Source of the DNA: Streptomyces sp. NBC_00704
GTDB lineage: Bacteria; Actinomycetota; Actinomycetes; Streptomycetales; Streptomycetaceae
Direction of reading: 5' to 3'
Assembly: GCF_036226605.1 (NCBI RefSeq)
Contig: NZ_CP109000.1
Location: 7,498,501-7,562,500, forward strand
Length of the DNA stretch: 64,000 bases
Notes under the pieces: generated by a model
What the model saw: the letters and a program-made list of their open reading frames with translations, nothing else
The model's database searches: none
What the model was told of the DNA's origin: nothing
Program-made: the position numbers and the translations under genes
Shown here: positions 34,228 through 43,319 of the stretch, in pieces
Layout of the letters: the number at the start of each line of letters is the position of its first letter
How positions within the stretch are numbered: position 1 is the first letter of the stretch

Positions 34228-35229
34228 ATGACGTCCTCGCCGGCCACGATGCGCGCCGTCCGACTCTCCGCCCCCGGTCCCGTGGACGGCCTCAGGCCGG
34301 CCACGCTCCCGCTGCCGCCGGAGCGGGACGGCTGGGTGCGCATCCGCGTCGAGGCGTTCGGCCTCAACCGGTCGGAGCTGAAACTGCGCCTCGGGCTGAG
34401 TCAGGGCGTCACCTTCCCGCGGGTGCCGGGCATCGAGGCCGCGGGCACCGTGGACGCCGCCCCGGCGGGGAGCGGACTGACCCCGGGACAGAAGGTCGTC
34501 GCCATGATGGGCGACATGGGGCGCACCTACGACGGCGGCTACGCCGAGTACACCTCGGTGCCGTTGTCGCAGGTCATCCCGGTCGAGACCGAGCTGCCGT
34601 GGGAGGTGCTGGGCGCTCTGCCGGAGATGGTGCAGACCGCCCACGGCTCGCTCACCGTCGGCCTGGACCTGCGGCCCGGTCAGTCGCTGCTGATCCGCGG
34701 CGGGACCTCGTCCGTGGGACTGGCGGCCGCGGCCCTGGCCGCCTGGCGCGGAGCCGTGGTCCTCGCCACCACGCGCCGGGCCGACCGCCTCGCCCTGCTC
34801 GGGGAGCGCGGCGTGGACCACCCGCTGCTCGACACCGGGGAGGTCGCGCCCGCCGTGCGCGAGCTGTACCCGGACGGCGTCGACGCCGCCCTCGACCTCG
34901 TCGGCACGCCGACCCTGCCCGACACGCTGCGCGCGGTGCGGGTGCACGGCACGGCCTGCTTCGGCGGCAGCCTCTCCAACCAGTGGACGGTCCGGGACTT
35001 CTCACCGAACGAGTACCTGCCCAGGGGAGTGCGGCTGGCCGGCTACTTCGGCGATGCCTGCGACCTCCCCCGGAAGGACTTCCAGGACATCCTCGACGCC
35101 GTCGCGGCCGGCAGGCTGTCCTTCCCCGTGGACCGCGTCTACGACGGTCTGGAGCAGGTAGCGCAGGCTCACGACGACATGGAACACGACCGGGCCACCG
35201 GCAAGCTCGTCGTCCGCGTCCGGCATTAG
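34228..35229 (+). CDS. Zinc-independent MDR quinone oxidoreductase-like enzyme
   Basis: The 333-aa protein belongs to the medium-chain reductase superfamily: N-terminal GroES-like domain (VRIRVEAFGLNRSELKLR), Rossmann domain with LLIRGGTSSVGLAAAALA for NADPH, and the C-terminal closing strand GKLVVRVRH. The catalytic-zinc cysteine of true alcohol dehydrogenases is absent, so it is of the quinone-oxidoreductase type. ATG at 34228 after AAGAAAGCAGGG. Substrate unknown. Confidence 0.92.
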   Translation: MTSSPATMRAVRLSAPGPVDGLRPATLPLPPERDGWVRIRVEAFGLNRSELKLRLGLSQGVTFPRVPGIEAAGTVDAAPAGSGLTPGQKVVAMMGDMGRTYDGGYAEYTSVPLSQVIPVETELPWEVLGALPEMVQTAHGSLTVGLDLRPGQSLLIRGGTSSVGLAAAALAAWRGAVVLATTRRADRLALLGERGVDHPLLDTGEVAPAVRELYPDGVDAALDLVGTPTLPDTLRAVRVHGTACFGGSLSNQWTVRDFSPNEYLPRGVRLAGYFGDACDLPRKDFQDILDAVAAGRLSFPVDRVYDGLEQVAQAHDDMEHDRATGKLVVRVRH

Positions 35230-35353
35230 GACTGCATGACGACCTGTCGTTCGCGTACGGTCCCGGAGGCGCACGACGCCGATCGCTTCCCGGCTCCGCG
35301 CCCGCGCCCGGCGAACCGGCGGCCCGCGGCCGGTCGCTGGGTAGGGTCGGGGC

Positions 35354-36523
35354 GTGGACCGCAGCAGCAGACAGTCCGACGACGAATGCGCCGGGGACGC
35401 GCGGGACGAGCCGTCGCGCCGGTCGGCCCGGAGGCTGTGGGGGTGGTCGGCCGGGCTGGTGCTGGCGGTGCCGGGCGTCTCGGTGCTCGTCGCCGGCTCC
35501 GGGACCGGCCCTCGGCCGGCCGCGGCCCTCGTCCTGGTCCTCGCGCAGGCCTGCGCCCTGAGGTGGCAGCTGCGCGCTCCGGTCGCCGTCCTGGCCGGGA
35601 CCGCGGCGGCGGGCCTCGCCGTGTGGGCGCTGCTGCCCGCGGTGTCCCTGACGGGCGCGCTGCTCGCGGCGCAGATCGCCCTGTGCGTGCTGTCCGCGAC
35701 CAGGCCGCGGCGGGCGTCGGTGTGCGCGCTGGCGGCGATGTGCCTGCCGGGGGCGGTGGCTTTCCGGGCGGGCGGCCCGGCGGGACTGGCGGTCTACCTG
35801 CTGACGGTCGTCCTGGCGTGGACCGCGGGGCAGTGGCGCGGTGCGCAGCGGGCGCGGGCGCGGGCGGAGACGCGCCGGGCCGTGGTGGAGGAGCGGGCGC
35901 GGATCGCCCGGGAGGTGCACGACGTCGTGGCGCACACCCTGTCCGTGCTGGTCGTCCAGGCGGGCGCGGCGGACGACGTGTTCACCCGGCAGCCCGAGCA
36001 GGCCCGTCAGGCGCTGCGGGCCATCGAGACGAGCGCCCGTTCCGCGCTCGGCGAACTGCGGCTGCTGCTGCGCGCGTTCGGCCCCGACGCGCAGGAGAGC
36101 GGGGCCCCCGAGCGGTGGGAGGCGGGCCCTTCGCTCGCGCGTCTGGACGAGCTGGCCGAAGCCGTGCGCGCGACCGGGCTGACCGTGCACGTGCACCGCG
36201 AGGGCGTCACCGACGGGCTGCCGGCGGCGGTGGACCTGGCGGCGTACCGGATCGTCCAGGAGGCCCTCACCAACGCACTGCGCCACGCGGCCGGCGCGGA
36301 CGAGGTGAGGGTGCGCGTGGCCGTGGAGGGGGAGTGGGTGAGGCTCACGGTGGCCGACGACGGGCGCGCGCCGCAGGGCCCGTCGCCGGCGGCCGGGGCG
36401 GGGCGCGGTCTGGTGGGGATGAGGGAGCGCGCCCGGCTGGTGGGCGGGCGGCTGCGCGCGGGCCCGCTGCCCGGCGGCGGGTTCGAGGTGGCGGCGGAGC
36501 TGCCGCTGGAGGAGGCGTCATGA
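35354..36523 (+). CDS. Sensor histidine kinase (NarL-type)
   Basis: The 389-aa protein (GTG start) has about five membrane helices (residues 28-160), a HisKA_3 box RIAREVHDVVAHTLSVLVVQ with phospho-His189, and a HATPase domain (AYRIVQEALTNALRHAAG, ADDGRAPQG, GRGLVGMRERARLVGG). No extracellular sensor domain is visible, so the membrane region may sense. It overlaps the response regulator gene by 4 nt. Unlike the kinase at 30551 it is intact. Confidence 0.94.
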   Translation: MDRSSRQSDDECAGDARDEPSRRSARRLWGWSAGLVLAVPGVSVLVAGSGTGPRPAAALVLVLAQACALRWQLRAPVAVLAGTAAAGLAVWALLPAVSLTGALLAAQIALCVLSATRPRRASVCALAAMCLPGAVAFRAGGPAGLAVYLLTVVLAWTAGQWRGAQRARARAETRRAVVEERARIAREVHDVVAHTLSVLVVQAGAADDVFTRQPEQARQALRAIETSARSALGELRLLLRAFGPDAQESGAPERWEAGPSLARLDELAEAVRATGLTVHVHREGVTDGLPAAVDLAAYRIVQEALTNALRHAAGADEVRVRVAVEGEWVRLTVADDGRAPQGPSPAAGAGRGLVGMRERARLVGGRLRAGPLPGGGFEVAAELPLEEAS

Positions 36524-37179
36524 CGCTGCGCGTGGTGGTGGCCGACGACCAGGCCCTGGTGCGGACCGGCTTCCGCATGATCATCGACGCCCGGGACGAC
36601 CTGGAGGTGGTCGGCGAGGCGTCCGACGGCCGCGAAGCGGTCCGCCTGACGCGGGAACTGTCGCCGGACGTGGTGCTGATGGACGTCCGCATGCCGGTCG
36701 TGGACGGCATCGAGGCGACCCGGCAGCTCGCCCGGTGCGGCAGCACGGCCCGGGTGCTCGTGCTGACCACCTGGGACGTGGACGCGCACGTGGTCGACGC
36801 CCTGCGGGCCGGGGCCGTCGGCTTCCTGCTGAAGGACATCCGCCCCGCCGAACTCGTCGACGCGATCCGGCTCACCGCGCGCGGCGACGCCCTGCTCGCC
36901 CCGGCGGTGCTGCGCCGCGTCCTCGACCGCTTTCTGCGCACCGCGTCCGCCCCGGCGCCGCCGCCCTCGCTGCGGGAGCTCTCCGGCCGCGAGCGGGAGG
37001 TGCTCACCCTGATCGGGCAGGCGCTGTCCAACGCCGAGATCGCCGAGCGGCTGGGCCTGTCGGAGGCCACCGTCAAGAACCACGTCACCGCGGTGCTGCG
37101 CAAACTGGGCCTGCGCGACCGCGTCCAGGCCGTGGTCGCCGCCTACGATCACGGCCTGGTGCGACCGCGCCGCCCCTGA
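36520..37179 (+). CDS. NarL/FixJ-family response regulator
   Basis: The 219-aa protein has a receiver domain (LRVVVADDQALVRTG, phospho-Asp55 in VVLMDVRMPV, FLLKDI) and a LuxR helix-turn-helix (LSGREREVLTLIGQALSNAE, ATVKNHVTAVLRKLGLRDR). It is translationally coupled to the kinase upstream and is its cognate partner. Targets are unknown; the GPP34 and esterase genes downstream are candidates only by position. Confidence 0.95.
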   Translation: MTLRVVVADDQALVRTGFRMIIDARDDLEVVGEASDGREAVRLTRELSPDVVLMDVRMPVVDGIEATRQLARCGSTARVLVLTTWDVDAHVVDALRAGAVGFLLKDIRPAELVDAIRLTARGDALLAPAVLRRVLDRFLRTASAPAPPPSLRELSGREREVLTLIGQALSNAEIAERLGLSEATVKNHVTAVLRKLGLRDRVQAVVAAYDHGLVRPRRP

Positions 37180-37295
37180 GGACGCCGCCGTCTCCTCCTT
37201 GAGGAGGAGACGGCACGCCGCTCCTCCCGTGCTCCCAGTGGCAGTCCCTCCCCGCGGGCGATCCGCTGCCGGGCGGCCGGACATAGCGTCGAGGG

Positions 37296-37934
37296 GTGAT
37301 CGACGACCTGGCCTGCCTCATGTATCTGCTCGCCCACGACGACGCGGCCGAGGGCCTGTACGACCGTCGCCGGACGGAGTTGCTGGTGCGCGCGGCCGCC
37401 CTGACCGACCTCGCGCTGCGCGGCCGGCTGCGGGAGGACGACGGCACGGTCACCGTGTCCGGCGCACAGCCGACCGGCGACCCCGTCCTGGACACGGTGC
37501 TGCGCGACGCCGCCGGCGGACACGGCTGGAAGCACCTGGTGCACCGCCGTCGCAAGCGCACCGTGACGCTGGTGGAGGACCGGCTCGCCGCCGCGGGACT
37601 CCTCGCCGTGCGGGAACCCCGCACCCGGCTCGGCGCCCGGCGGCTGACCGTGACGGACCCCGCCGTTCCCGCCGCACTGCGCGCCCGCGTCCACGCGGCA
37701 CTGCACGGGACCGGCCCGGTGGGCGAGGTCCCCGCTGCCGACGCCGCGCTGCTGGCGCTGGCCGCGGCCGGCAGGGTCCGCCCCGTCGTGTCACGGCAGG
37801 ACCGCAAGACCTTCCGGGCCCGCATCGACGCCTGCACACGGAGTCTCGGCGTGCTCGCGCCCGGCCTGGAGAAAGCCGTACGCACGCTGCCCACCACCAT
37901 GATCGCCGCGCAGGGCGGCATGGGCGGCAGCTGA
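37296..37934 (+). CDS. GPP34 (GOLPH3/VPS74-fold) family protein
   Basis: The 212-aa protein resembles actinobacterial GPP34-domain proteins: LYLLAHDD-like start (MIDDLACLMYLLAHDDAAEG), LVRAAALTDLALRGRL, GHGWKHLVHRRRKRTV and VEDRLAAAGLLAVRE, then a helical second half. Eukaryotic relatives bind phosphatidylinositol-4-phosphate; the bacterial role is unknown. GTG start after GAGGGG. A secreted esterase follows by 15 bp, so the pair may be one transcript. Confidence 0.88.
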   Translation: MIDDLACLMYLLAHDDAAEGLYDRRRTELLVRAAALTDLALRGRLREDDGTVTVSGAQPTGDPVLDTVLRDAAGGHGWKHLVHRRRKRTVTLVEDRLAAAGLLAVREPRTRLGARRLTVTDPAVPAALRARVHAALHGTGPVGEVPAADAALLALAAAGRVRPVVSRQDRKTFRARIDACTRSLGVLAPGLEKAVRTLPTTMIAAQGGMGGS

Positions 37935-37949
37935 CCCGAGGGGGAGACG

Positions 37950-39539
37950 ATGAGTCCGCACCGCGTCCTGACCGCCCTGGGCTGTGCCCTGACCGTCGTG
38001 CTCACGACGGCCGGGGCCCCCGCCCGCTCCCAGCCGACTCCCGGACCCGCCCCGGCCCGCGCCGCGGCCACGACCGTGCGCACGCAGGACGGGCCGGTGC
38101 GGGGCGCCGCCCACGACGGCTACCGCACCTTCCTGGGAATCCCGTACGCCGCGCCCCCGGTGGGCAGGCTGCGCTGGGCCGCGCCCCGACCCGTGTCCCC
38201 CTGGACCGGGGTCCTGGACGCCACCCGCCCCGCGAGCGCCTGTCCGCAGCCCGCCGGGGAGGTGCCCGGCGGCAGCACCGACGAGGACTGCCTGCGGCTC
38301 GACGTCACGACGCCCGACGGCGCACGCCCCACGCATCCCCGGCCGGTGATCGTGTGGCTGCACGGCGGCGGTCTCACCACCGGCGCGGCCGGTTCGTACG
38401 ACGCCCGCCGCCTCGCCACCCGCGGCGACGTCGTGGTCGTCACCGTCGACTACCGGCTCGGGGCGCTCGGCTTCCTCGCGCACGCCGGGCTGCCCGGCTC
38501 GGGCACCTTCGGTCTCGCCGACCAGCAGGCGGCGCTGCGCTGGGTACGCGCCGGCATCGGCGCCTTCGGCGGGGACGCGCGCAACGTGACGCTGGCCGGC
38601 GAGTCGGCGGGCGGCTACAGCGTCTGCGCCCAGCTCGCCTCGCCCGCCGCCGCGCGGCTCTTCGACCGGGCGATCATCCAGAGCGGGCCGTGCACGGGCC
38701 GCCCCGACCGGCCCTTCGCCCCGTCGTCCGCCGCCCTGCCCACGGCGAACGCGGCGGGCAGGGACCTCGCGGCGAAGGTGGGCTGCCGCGCCGCCCGGGA
38801 CGCCCTGGCCTGCCTGCGCCGCGTGGACGTCGCGCGTCTGCTCGCCGCCCAGGGCGCCGACCAACAGCCCGCGTACGGGACCCCGTTGCTGCCCGTCGCC
38901 CCCGGGGCGGCGATCGCCTCGGGCCGCTTCCACCGCGTCCCCGTGCTCATCGGAAGCAACCACGACGAGGGCAACGCCTGGGCCGCCGGGATCGTCCGGG
39001 CCGGCAATCCCGTCGACCCCGACACCTGGCCCGACGTCGTGGCCGCCTTCTTCCCCGCACCGGGGCAGGCCCCGGCGATCGTCCGCGAGTACCCCGTGCA
39101 CCGCACCGACGGGGGCCCCGTGTTCGGAGCCGTCATCGGCGACGCCGACTTCGCCTGCCCGACGGCGGCCACCGCCCGCCTGCTCGCCGCACGGGTACCG
39201 GTCCGGCGCTACGAGTTCGCCGACGAGCACGCCCCGCCGCTCATCCCGGGCCCGCCGCCCTTCCCGCTCGGCGCACCGCACGCGAGCGAACTGCCCTACC
39301 TGTTCGACCTGGGCGGACGCCCGCGCGCCCTGACCGCCGCACAGCACCGGCTGGCCGACGCGATGATCGGCTACTGGACGCGCTTCGCCCGCACCGGCGA
39401 CCCCGACGGCCCGTCCGCGCCGCACTGGCCCCGCCGCACGGCGCTGTCCCTGGCGCCGGACCGCATCGTCCCCACCCGCACCACGCGCAGCCGTCACCAC
39501 TGCGCGTTCTGGGACGCCCTCGGACCGGCTCGACGGTGA
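37950..39539 (+). CDS. Secreted type-B carboxylesterase/lipase
   Basis: The 529-aa precursor has a signal peptide (LTALGCALTVVLTTAGAPA) and a carboxylesterase family domain: YRTFLGIPYAAPPVG, EDCLRLDV, oxyanion HGGG (138-141), nucleophile GESAGG with Ser219, and catalytic-type residues in GSNHDEGN and near the terminal TRSRHHCAFWDAL. It hydrolyses esters outside the cell. It follows the GPP34 gene closely. Confidence 0.95.
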   Translation: MSPHRVLTALGCALTVVLTTAGAPARSQPTPGPAPARAAATTVRTQDGPVRGAAHDGYRTFLGIPYAAPPVGRLRWAAPRPVSPWTGVLDATRPASACPQPAGEVPGGSTDEDCLRLDVTTPDGARPTHPRPVIVWLHGGGLTTGAAGSYDARRLATRGDVVVVTVDYRLGALGFLAHAGLPGSGTFGLADQQAALRWVRAGIGAFGGDARNVTLAGESAGGYSVCAQLASPAAARLFDRAIIQSGPCTGRPDRPFAPSSAALPTANAAGRDLAAKVGCRAARDALACLRRVDVARLLAAQGADQQPAYGTPLLPVAPGAAIASGRFHRVPVLIGSNHDEGNAWAAGIVRAGNPVDPDTWPDVVAAFFPAPGQAPAIVREYPVHRTDGGPVFGAVIGDADFACPTAATARLLAARVPVRRYEFADEHAPPLIPGPPPFPLGAPHASELPYLFDLGGRPRALTAAQHRLADAMIGYWTRFARTGDPDGPSAPHWPRRTALSLAPDRIVPTRTTRSRHHCAFWDALGPARR

Positions 39540-39608
39540 CCGCTCCACGCGCACGGTGATCATCGCCTCACCCGCAACCGCCGCCCCCGTCCACGCGTCG
39601 CACCCCCT

Positions 39609-40046
39609 ATGGAACGCGCATGGCTCTTCTCCCTCGTCCCGCTCACGATCGGCGTCGTCTTCCTCGCCGTCGGCGCCTGCGGACTGCGCCGCGCCGAGGC
39701 GCTGCGCCGCACGGGGGTGACCGCGGCGGGACGGATCGTCCGGCACGACGTCAGGCGCGACGACGACGGAGCCCGCTACCACCACCCGGTCGCGGCCTGG
39801 ACGGCCCAGGACGGCACCGCGTGCGCGTACCCGTCCAGGCTGGGACGCGGATCCGTCGAGGGCCGTTGGGCGGTGGGCGCCGCCGTGACGGTCCGGTACG
39901 ACGCGACCGATCCCGGCCGGTTCGAGATCCAGGGCTGGGACACGAAGACCGTCGACCGGGTGTTCGCCGCCGTCGGATCGCTGCTCACCGCCGGCACGCT
40001 GCTGGCGCTGCTCGTCCGGCTGCTGACGGGGCTGCTCGCCCGCTGA
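39609..40046 (+). CDS. DUF3592 two-helix membrane protein
   Basis: The 145-aa protein has membrane helices at about 7-25 and 120-142 with a beta-rich DUF3592 domain between (VTAAGRIVRHDVRRDDDGAR to VTVRYDATDPGRFEI). The domain probably sits outside or at the membrane face. Function unknown. ATG at 39609, 69 bp after the esterase stop. Confidence 0.85.
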   Translation: MERAWLFSLVPLTIGVVFLAVGACGLRRAEALRRTGVTAAGRIVRHDVRRDDDGARYHHPVAAWTAQDGTACAYPSRLGRGSVEGRWAVGAAVTVRYDATDPGRFEIQGWDTKTVDRVFAAVGSLLTAGTLLALLVRLLTGLLAR

Positions 40047-40169
40047 CCGTCGCCCTCCGGGCCCGGATCTTCCCGTTTGTGCGCTTGCTCCATGATCGCC
40101 CTATGCTGTTCTACGGGAGACCTCGAGCAGTCGACGTGCCGGCTCCGCGCCGGCGGGAAGCGGGCTTCC

Positions 40170-41015
40170 ATGGCTGAGCGGTTCAAAAGGTCCGGACTGG
40201 TCGGCGAACTGTCGGCCGAGTTCGCCGGCACCATGATTCTCATCCTCTTCGGCTGTGGCGTGGTGGCCCAGGTGGTCGCCGGTGGAGCGCTCACGACGCC
40301 GCCGGGAGGACTCGGAAACCACGACAGCATCGCCTGGGCCTGGGGCCTGGGCGTCACCCTGGGCGTCTACGTCGCCGCGCGGCTGAGCGGCGCCCACCTC
40401 AATCCGGCGGTGACGGTCGCGCTGGCCGCGTTCAAGGGCTTCCCCTGGAGCAAGGTCGCACCGTACGCGCTGGCCCAGACCGCGGGCGCCTTCGTCGCAG
40501 CCCTCATCGTGCGGTGGAACTACACCGAGGCGCTGGCGAAGGTCGACCCCGGACACACCATCAAGACGCAGTTCGTGTTCTCCACGCTCCCCGCCAACGG
40601 CAATCCCAACCTGCCGGTCCACGAGTGGGGCGCGTTCCGTGACCAGGTCATCGGCACCGCCATCCTGCTGCTGCTGATCCTCGCCGTCACGGACCTGCTC
40701 AACAACCCGCCCGGCGCCAATCTGGCCCCGTTCATCGTCGGTCTGATCGTCGTGGCCATCGGCATGGCCTGGGGGACCAACGCGGGATACGCGATCAACC
40801 CCGCGCGTGACTTCGGTCCCCGGCTGGCCAGCTACTTCACGGGCTACGGCACAGCATGGCGAGATCAGTACGGGAACCTCTACTTCTGGGTGCCGATCGT
40901 CGGGCCCCTGATCGGCGGCCTGCTCGGCGCCGGACTCTACAAGGCCTTCATCGGCCGGTTCCTGCCCGCGGCGGAACCGGAGCCCCCCGGCCGCGTTCCG
41001 TCCCCCGAGGAATGA
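40170..41015 (+). CDS. glpF: Glycerol facilitator GlpF (MIP family)
   Basis: The 281-aa protein has six membrane helices and both pore motifs: HLNPAVT (Asn78-Pro79-Ala80) and AINPARDFGPR (Asn210-Pro211-Ala212-Arg213-Asp214). The Asp after the second NPAR marks glyceroporins rather than water channels. It admits glycerol for the kinase encoded 24 bp downstream. In Streptomyces the gyl operon is controlled by GylR, but no gylR or glpD is seen here, so this is a second or rearranged set. Confidence 0.95.
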   Translation: MAERFKRSGLVGELSAEFAGTMILILFGCGVVAQVVAGGALTTPPGGLGNHDSIAWAWGLGVTLGVYVAARLSGAHLNPAVTVALAAFKGFPWSKVAPYALAQTAGAFVAALIVRWNYTEALAKVDPGHTIKTQFVFSTLPANGNPNLPVHEWGAFRDQVIGTAILLLLILAVTDLLNNPPGANLAPFIVGLIVVAIGMAWGTNAGYAINPARDFGPRLASYFTGYGTAWRDQYGNLYFWVPIVGPLIGGLLGAGLYKAFIGRFLPAAEPEPPGRVPSPEE

Positions 41016-41039
41016 CCCCCAGAGCAGAGGCGGCAACCC

Positions 41040-42557
41040 ATGGCTGACTTCGTGGGCGCGGTGGACCAAGGCACCACCAGCACCCGATTCATGATCTTCG
41101 ACCACGCCGGCAACGAGGTGGCGAAGCACCAGCTGGAGCACGCCCAGATCCTCCCGCGCTCGGGATGGGTCGAGCACGATCCGGTGGAGATCTGGGAGCG
41201 CACCAACTCCGTGATGCAGAACGCGCTGCGGCACGGCAACCTCACCCCCGAGGACCTGGCCGCGATCGGCATCACCAACCAGCGCGAGACCACCGTGGTG
41301 TGGGACCCGCGCAACGGACGCCCGTACTACAACGCCATCGTGTGGCAGGACACCCGCACCGACTCCATCGCGGCCGCCCTGGAACGCTCCGGCAAGGGCG
41401 ACGTGATCCGCCGCAAGGCGGGACTGCCGCCGGCGACCTACTTCTCCGGCGGCAAGATCCAGTGGATCCTGGAGAACGTCGACGGCGTCCGCGAGGCGGC
41501 AGAGCAGGGGCACGCCCTCTTCGGCAACACCGACGCCTGGGTGCTGTGGAACCTGACCGGAGGTCCCGACGGCGGCATCCACGCCACCGACGTGACCAAC
41601 GCCAGCCGCACCATGCTGATGGACCTGGAGACCCTCGACTGGGACGACGAGCTGCTGGGCTTCTTCGACATCCCCCGGCAGATGCTGCCCGCCATCCACC
41701 CGTCCTCCCACCGCGAGGCGTTCGGCGTGACCCGCACCTCCCGGCCGCTGCGTGCCGCCATTCCCATCACCGGGGTGCTCGGCGACCAGCAGGCGGCCAC
41801 GGTCGGACAGGTCTGCTACGCGCCGGGCGAGGCCAAGAACACCTACGGCACGGGCAACTTCCTCGTCCTCAACACCGGTACCGAGCTGGTGCGTTCGCAG
41901 CACGGACTGCTCACCACCGTGGCGTACCAGTTCGGCGACAGCCCGGCGATCTACGCCCTGGAGGGCTCCATCGCCGTCACCGGCTCGGCGGTGCAGTGGC
42001 TGCGCGACCAGATGAAGGTCATCAAGGACGCGGCGGAGAGCGAGGCACTCGCCCGCACCGTCGAGGACAACGGCGGGATGTACTTCGTGCCCGCCTTCTC
42101 GGGCCTGTTCGCCCCGTACTGGCGCTCCGACGCCCGCGGCGCGATCGTCGGGCTGGCCCGGTACAACGACAACGGCCACCTGGCCCGGGCGACCCTCGAG
42201 TCCATCTGCTACCAGAGCCGCGACGTCGTCGAGGCCATGGAGCAGGACTCCGGGGTCCACCTCGACGTGCTCAAGGTCGACGGCGGCGTCACGGCCAACG
42301 ACCTGTGCATGCAGATCCAGGCCGACGTCCTCGGCGTGCCGGTCAGCCGTCCGGTGGTCGCCGAGACCACCGCGCTCGGCGCCGCCTACGCGGCGGGCCT
42401 GGCCACCGGGTTCTGGCGCGACACCGACGAACTGCGCACCCACTGGCAGGAGTCGAAGCGCTGGGAGCCCCAGTGGTCCGACGACCAGCGCGCGCAGGGA
42501 TACGCGGGCTGGAAGAAGGCGGTGGAACGCACCCTCGACTGGGCCGAGGTCGAGTAG
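41040..42557 (+). CDS. glpK: Glycerol kinase
   Basis: The 505-aa FGGY kinase matches GlpK throughout: GAVDQGTTSTRFMIFDHAG for phosphate binding, GWVEHDPVEIW, TNQRETTVVWD, NTYGTGNFLVLNTG and DGGVTANDLCMQ-IQADVLG. It converts glycerol to glycerol-3-phosphate. Co-transcribed with glpF. A strong hairpin follows the stop. Confidence 0.97.
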   Translation: MADFVGAVDQGTTSTRFMIFDHAGNEVAKHQLEHAQILPRSGWVEHDPVEIWERTNSVMQNALRHGNLTPEDLAAIGITNQRETTVVWDPRNGRPYYNAIVWQDTRTDSIAAALERSGKGDVIRRKAGLPPATYFSGGKIQWILENVDGVREAAEQGHALFGNTDAWVLWNLTGGPDGGIHATDVTNASRTMLMDLETLDWDDELLGFFDIPRQMLPAIHPSSHREAFGVTRTSRPLRAAIPITGVLGDQQAATVGQVCYAPGEAKNTYGTGNFLVLNTGTELVRSQHGLLTTVAYQFGDSPAIYALEGSIAVTGSAVQWLRDQMKVIKDAAESEALARTVEDNGGMYFVPAFSGLFAPYWRSDARGAIVGLARYNDNGHLARATLESICYQSRDVVEAMEQDSGVHLDVLKVDGGVTANDLCMQIQADVLGVPVSRPVVAETTALGAAYAAGLATGFWRDTDELRTHWQESKRWEPQWSDDQRAQGYAGWKKAVERTLDWAEVE

Positions 42558-42569
42558 CCGGCCACGGCA

Positions 42570-42598
42570 GGCGCCGCCCGCGAGCGTCGGGCGGCGCC
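42570..42598. terminator. Bidirectional hairpin between glpK and the Wbl gene
   Basis: GGCGCCGCCCG (42570-42580) and its exact complement (42588-42598) with a 7-nt loop lie between convergent genes, 12 bp after the glpK stop. Confidence 0.75.
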
Positions 42599-42680
42599 CG
42601 TCCGTGTCCCGAGGCCCGGCGGACGGCCGGGGCACCGGGCGGCCGGGAGCCGGATCCGCCCGACGGCCGCCCGCACCGGC

Positions 42681-42914
42681 TCAGTTCCCGCGCCACAGGC
42701 GCAGAGCCCGGCGCTCTCCTGCCGTCATCGCGCCCCAGATGCCGTCGTACTCACCGCTGCGCAGCGCCCAGTCGCCGCAGGCCGTCACGACGGGGCACCG
42801 GTTGCAGACGGCCCGTGCCCGGTCGATCTGGAGTCGCGAGGGGCCGTCCTCCCCGATCGGGAAGAAGAGCTCGGGATCTTCGAAACGGCATTCCGCCAGA
42901 TCACGCCAGTTCAC
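42681..42914 (-). CDS. WhiB-family iron-sulfur transcription factor
   Basis: The 77-aa protein has the four cluster cysteines (Cys9, Cys37, Cys40, Cys46 in AVCNRCPVVTAC), the GIWGAM turn and a basic tail (ERRALRLWRGN). Wbl proteins hold a [4Fe-4S] cluster, bind the primary sigma factor and control development or stress genes. It resembles the short WblE-like class, but the paralogue is not certain. It stands alone and converges with glpK. Confidence 0.95.
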   Translation of the reverse strand: MNWRDLAECRFEDPELFFPIGEDGPSRLQIDRARAVCNRCPVVTACGDWALRSGEYDGIWGAMTAGERRALRLWRGN

Positions 42915-43319
42915 GCGCCGCCTCCCCTCCCGGGAAGCCCGTCGCCTGTCCGACGACGCCGGCCTCGGCGTGCGCGTACGGGTGCGGTCGCGAACGGGGG
43001 CACGGGTCCGGATGCGGGAAGGAGCGACCGGCAGAACGAGAGAACATCACCACCACCTCCGCGTGGTTCTTCGGTCACCCTCGTGCGGGCAACCCGTCGA
43101 AGCGGCGCTCGGTGCACCGCACGACCCGGCAGAGGTAGGTAGAAATATAGGACTTTTCACGCGTTCGGTACAGATTCCGGATGCCGGAAAACGGAACGTC
43201 GACCGACCCGCCGGCTGCTCGGGACGCAGCCGCACGGCGGGCCCGGCGGACCGTCGCCGCGGCCGGCGGATCCATCCTCGGTTCGAAGAACAGAAGCCAG
43301 AAGGCCTATGCTTCCGCAC
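42915..43319. other. Divergent promoter region with AT-rich island
   Basis: 405 bp between the Wbl and hydrolase genes. The stretch 43135-43165 (around GTAGAAATATAGGACTTTTC) is the most AT-rich DNA nearby and is a likely promoter or regulator site. No gene is seen. Confidence 0.5.

Noticed and set aside
35339..35344. GGGTAG before the second histidine kinase gene as a SigB-type promoter
   Set aside because: No GNNT element at 14, 15 or 16 bp upstream.
41040..42557. glpF-glpK as the full Streptomyces gyl operon
   Set aside because: No gylR-like regulator precedes and no glpD-like dehydrogenase follows; a Wbl gene converges instead.
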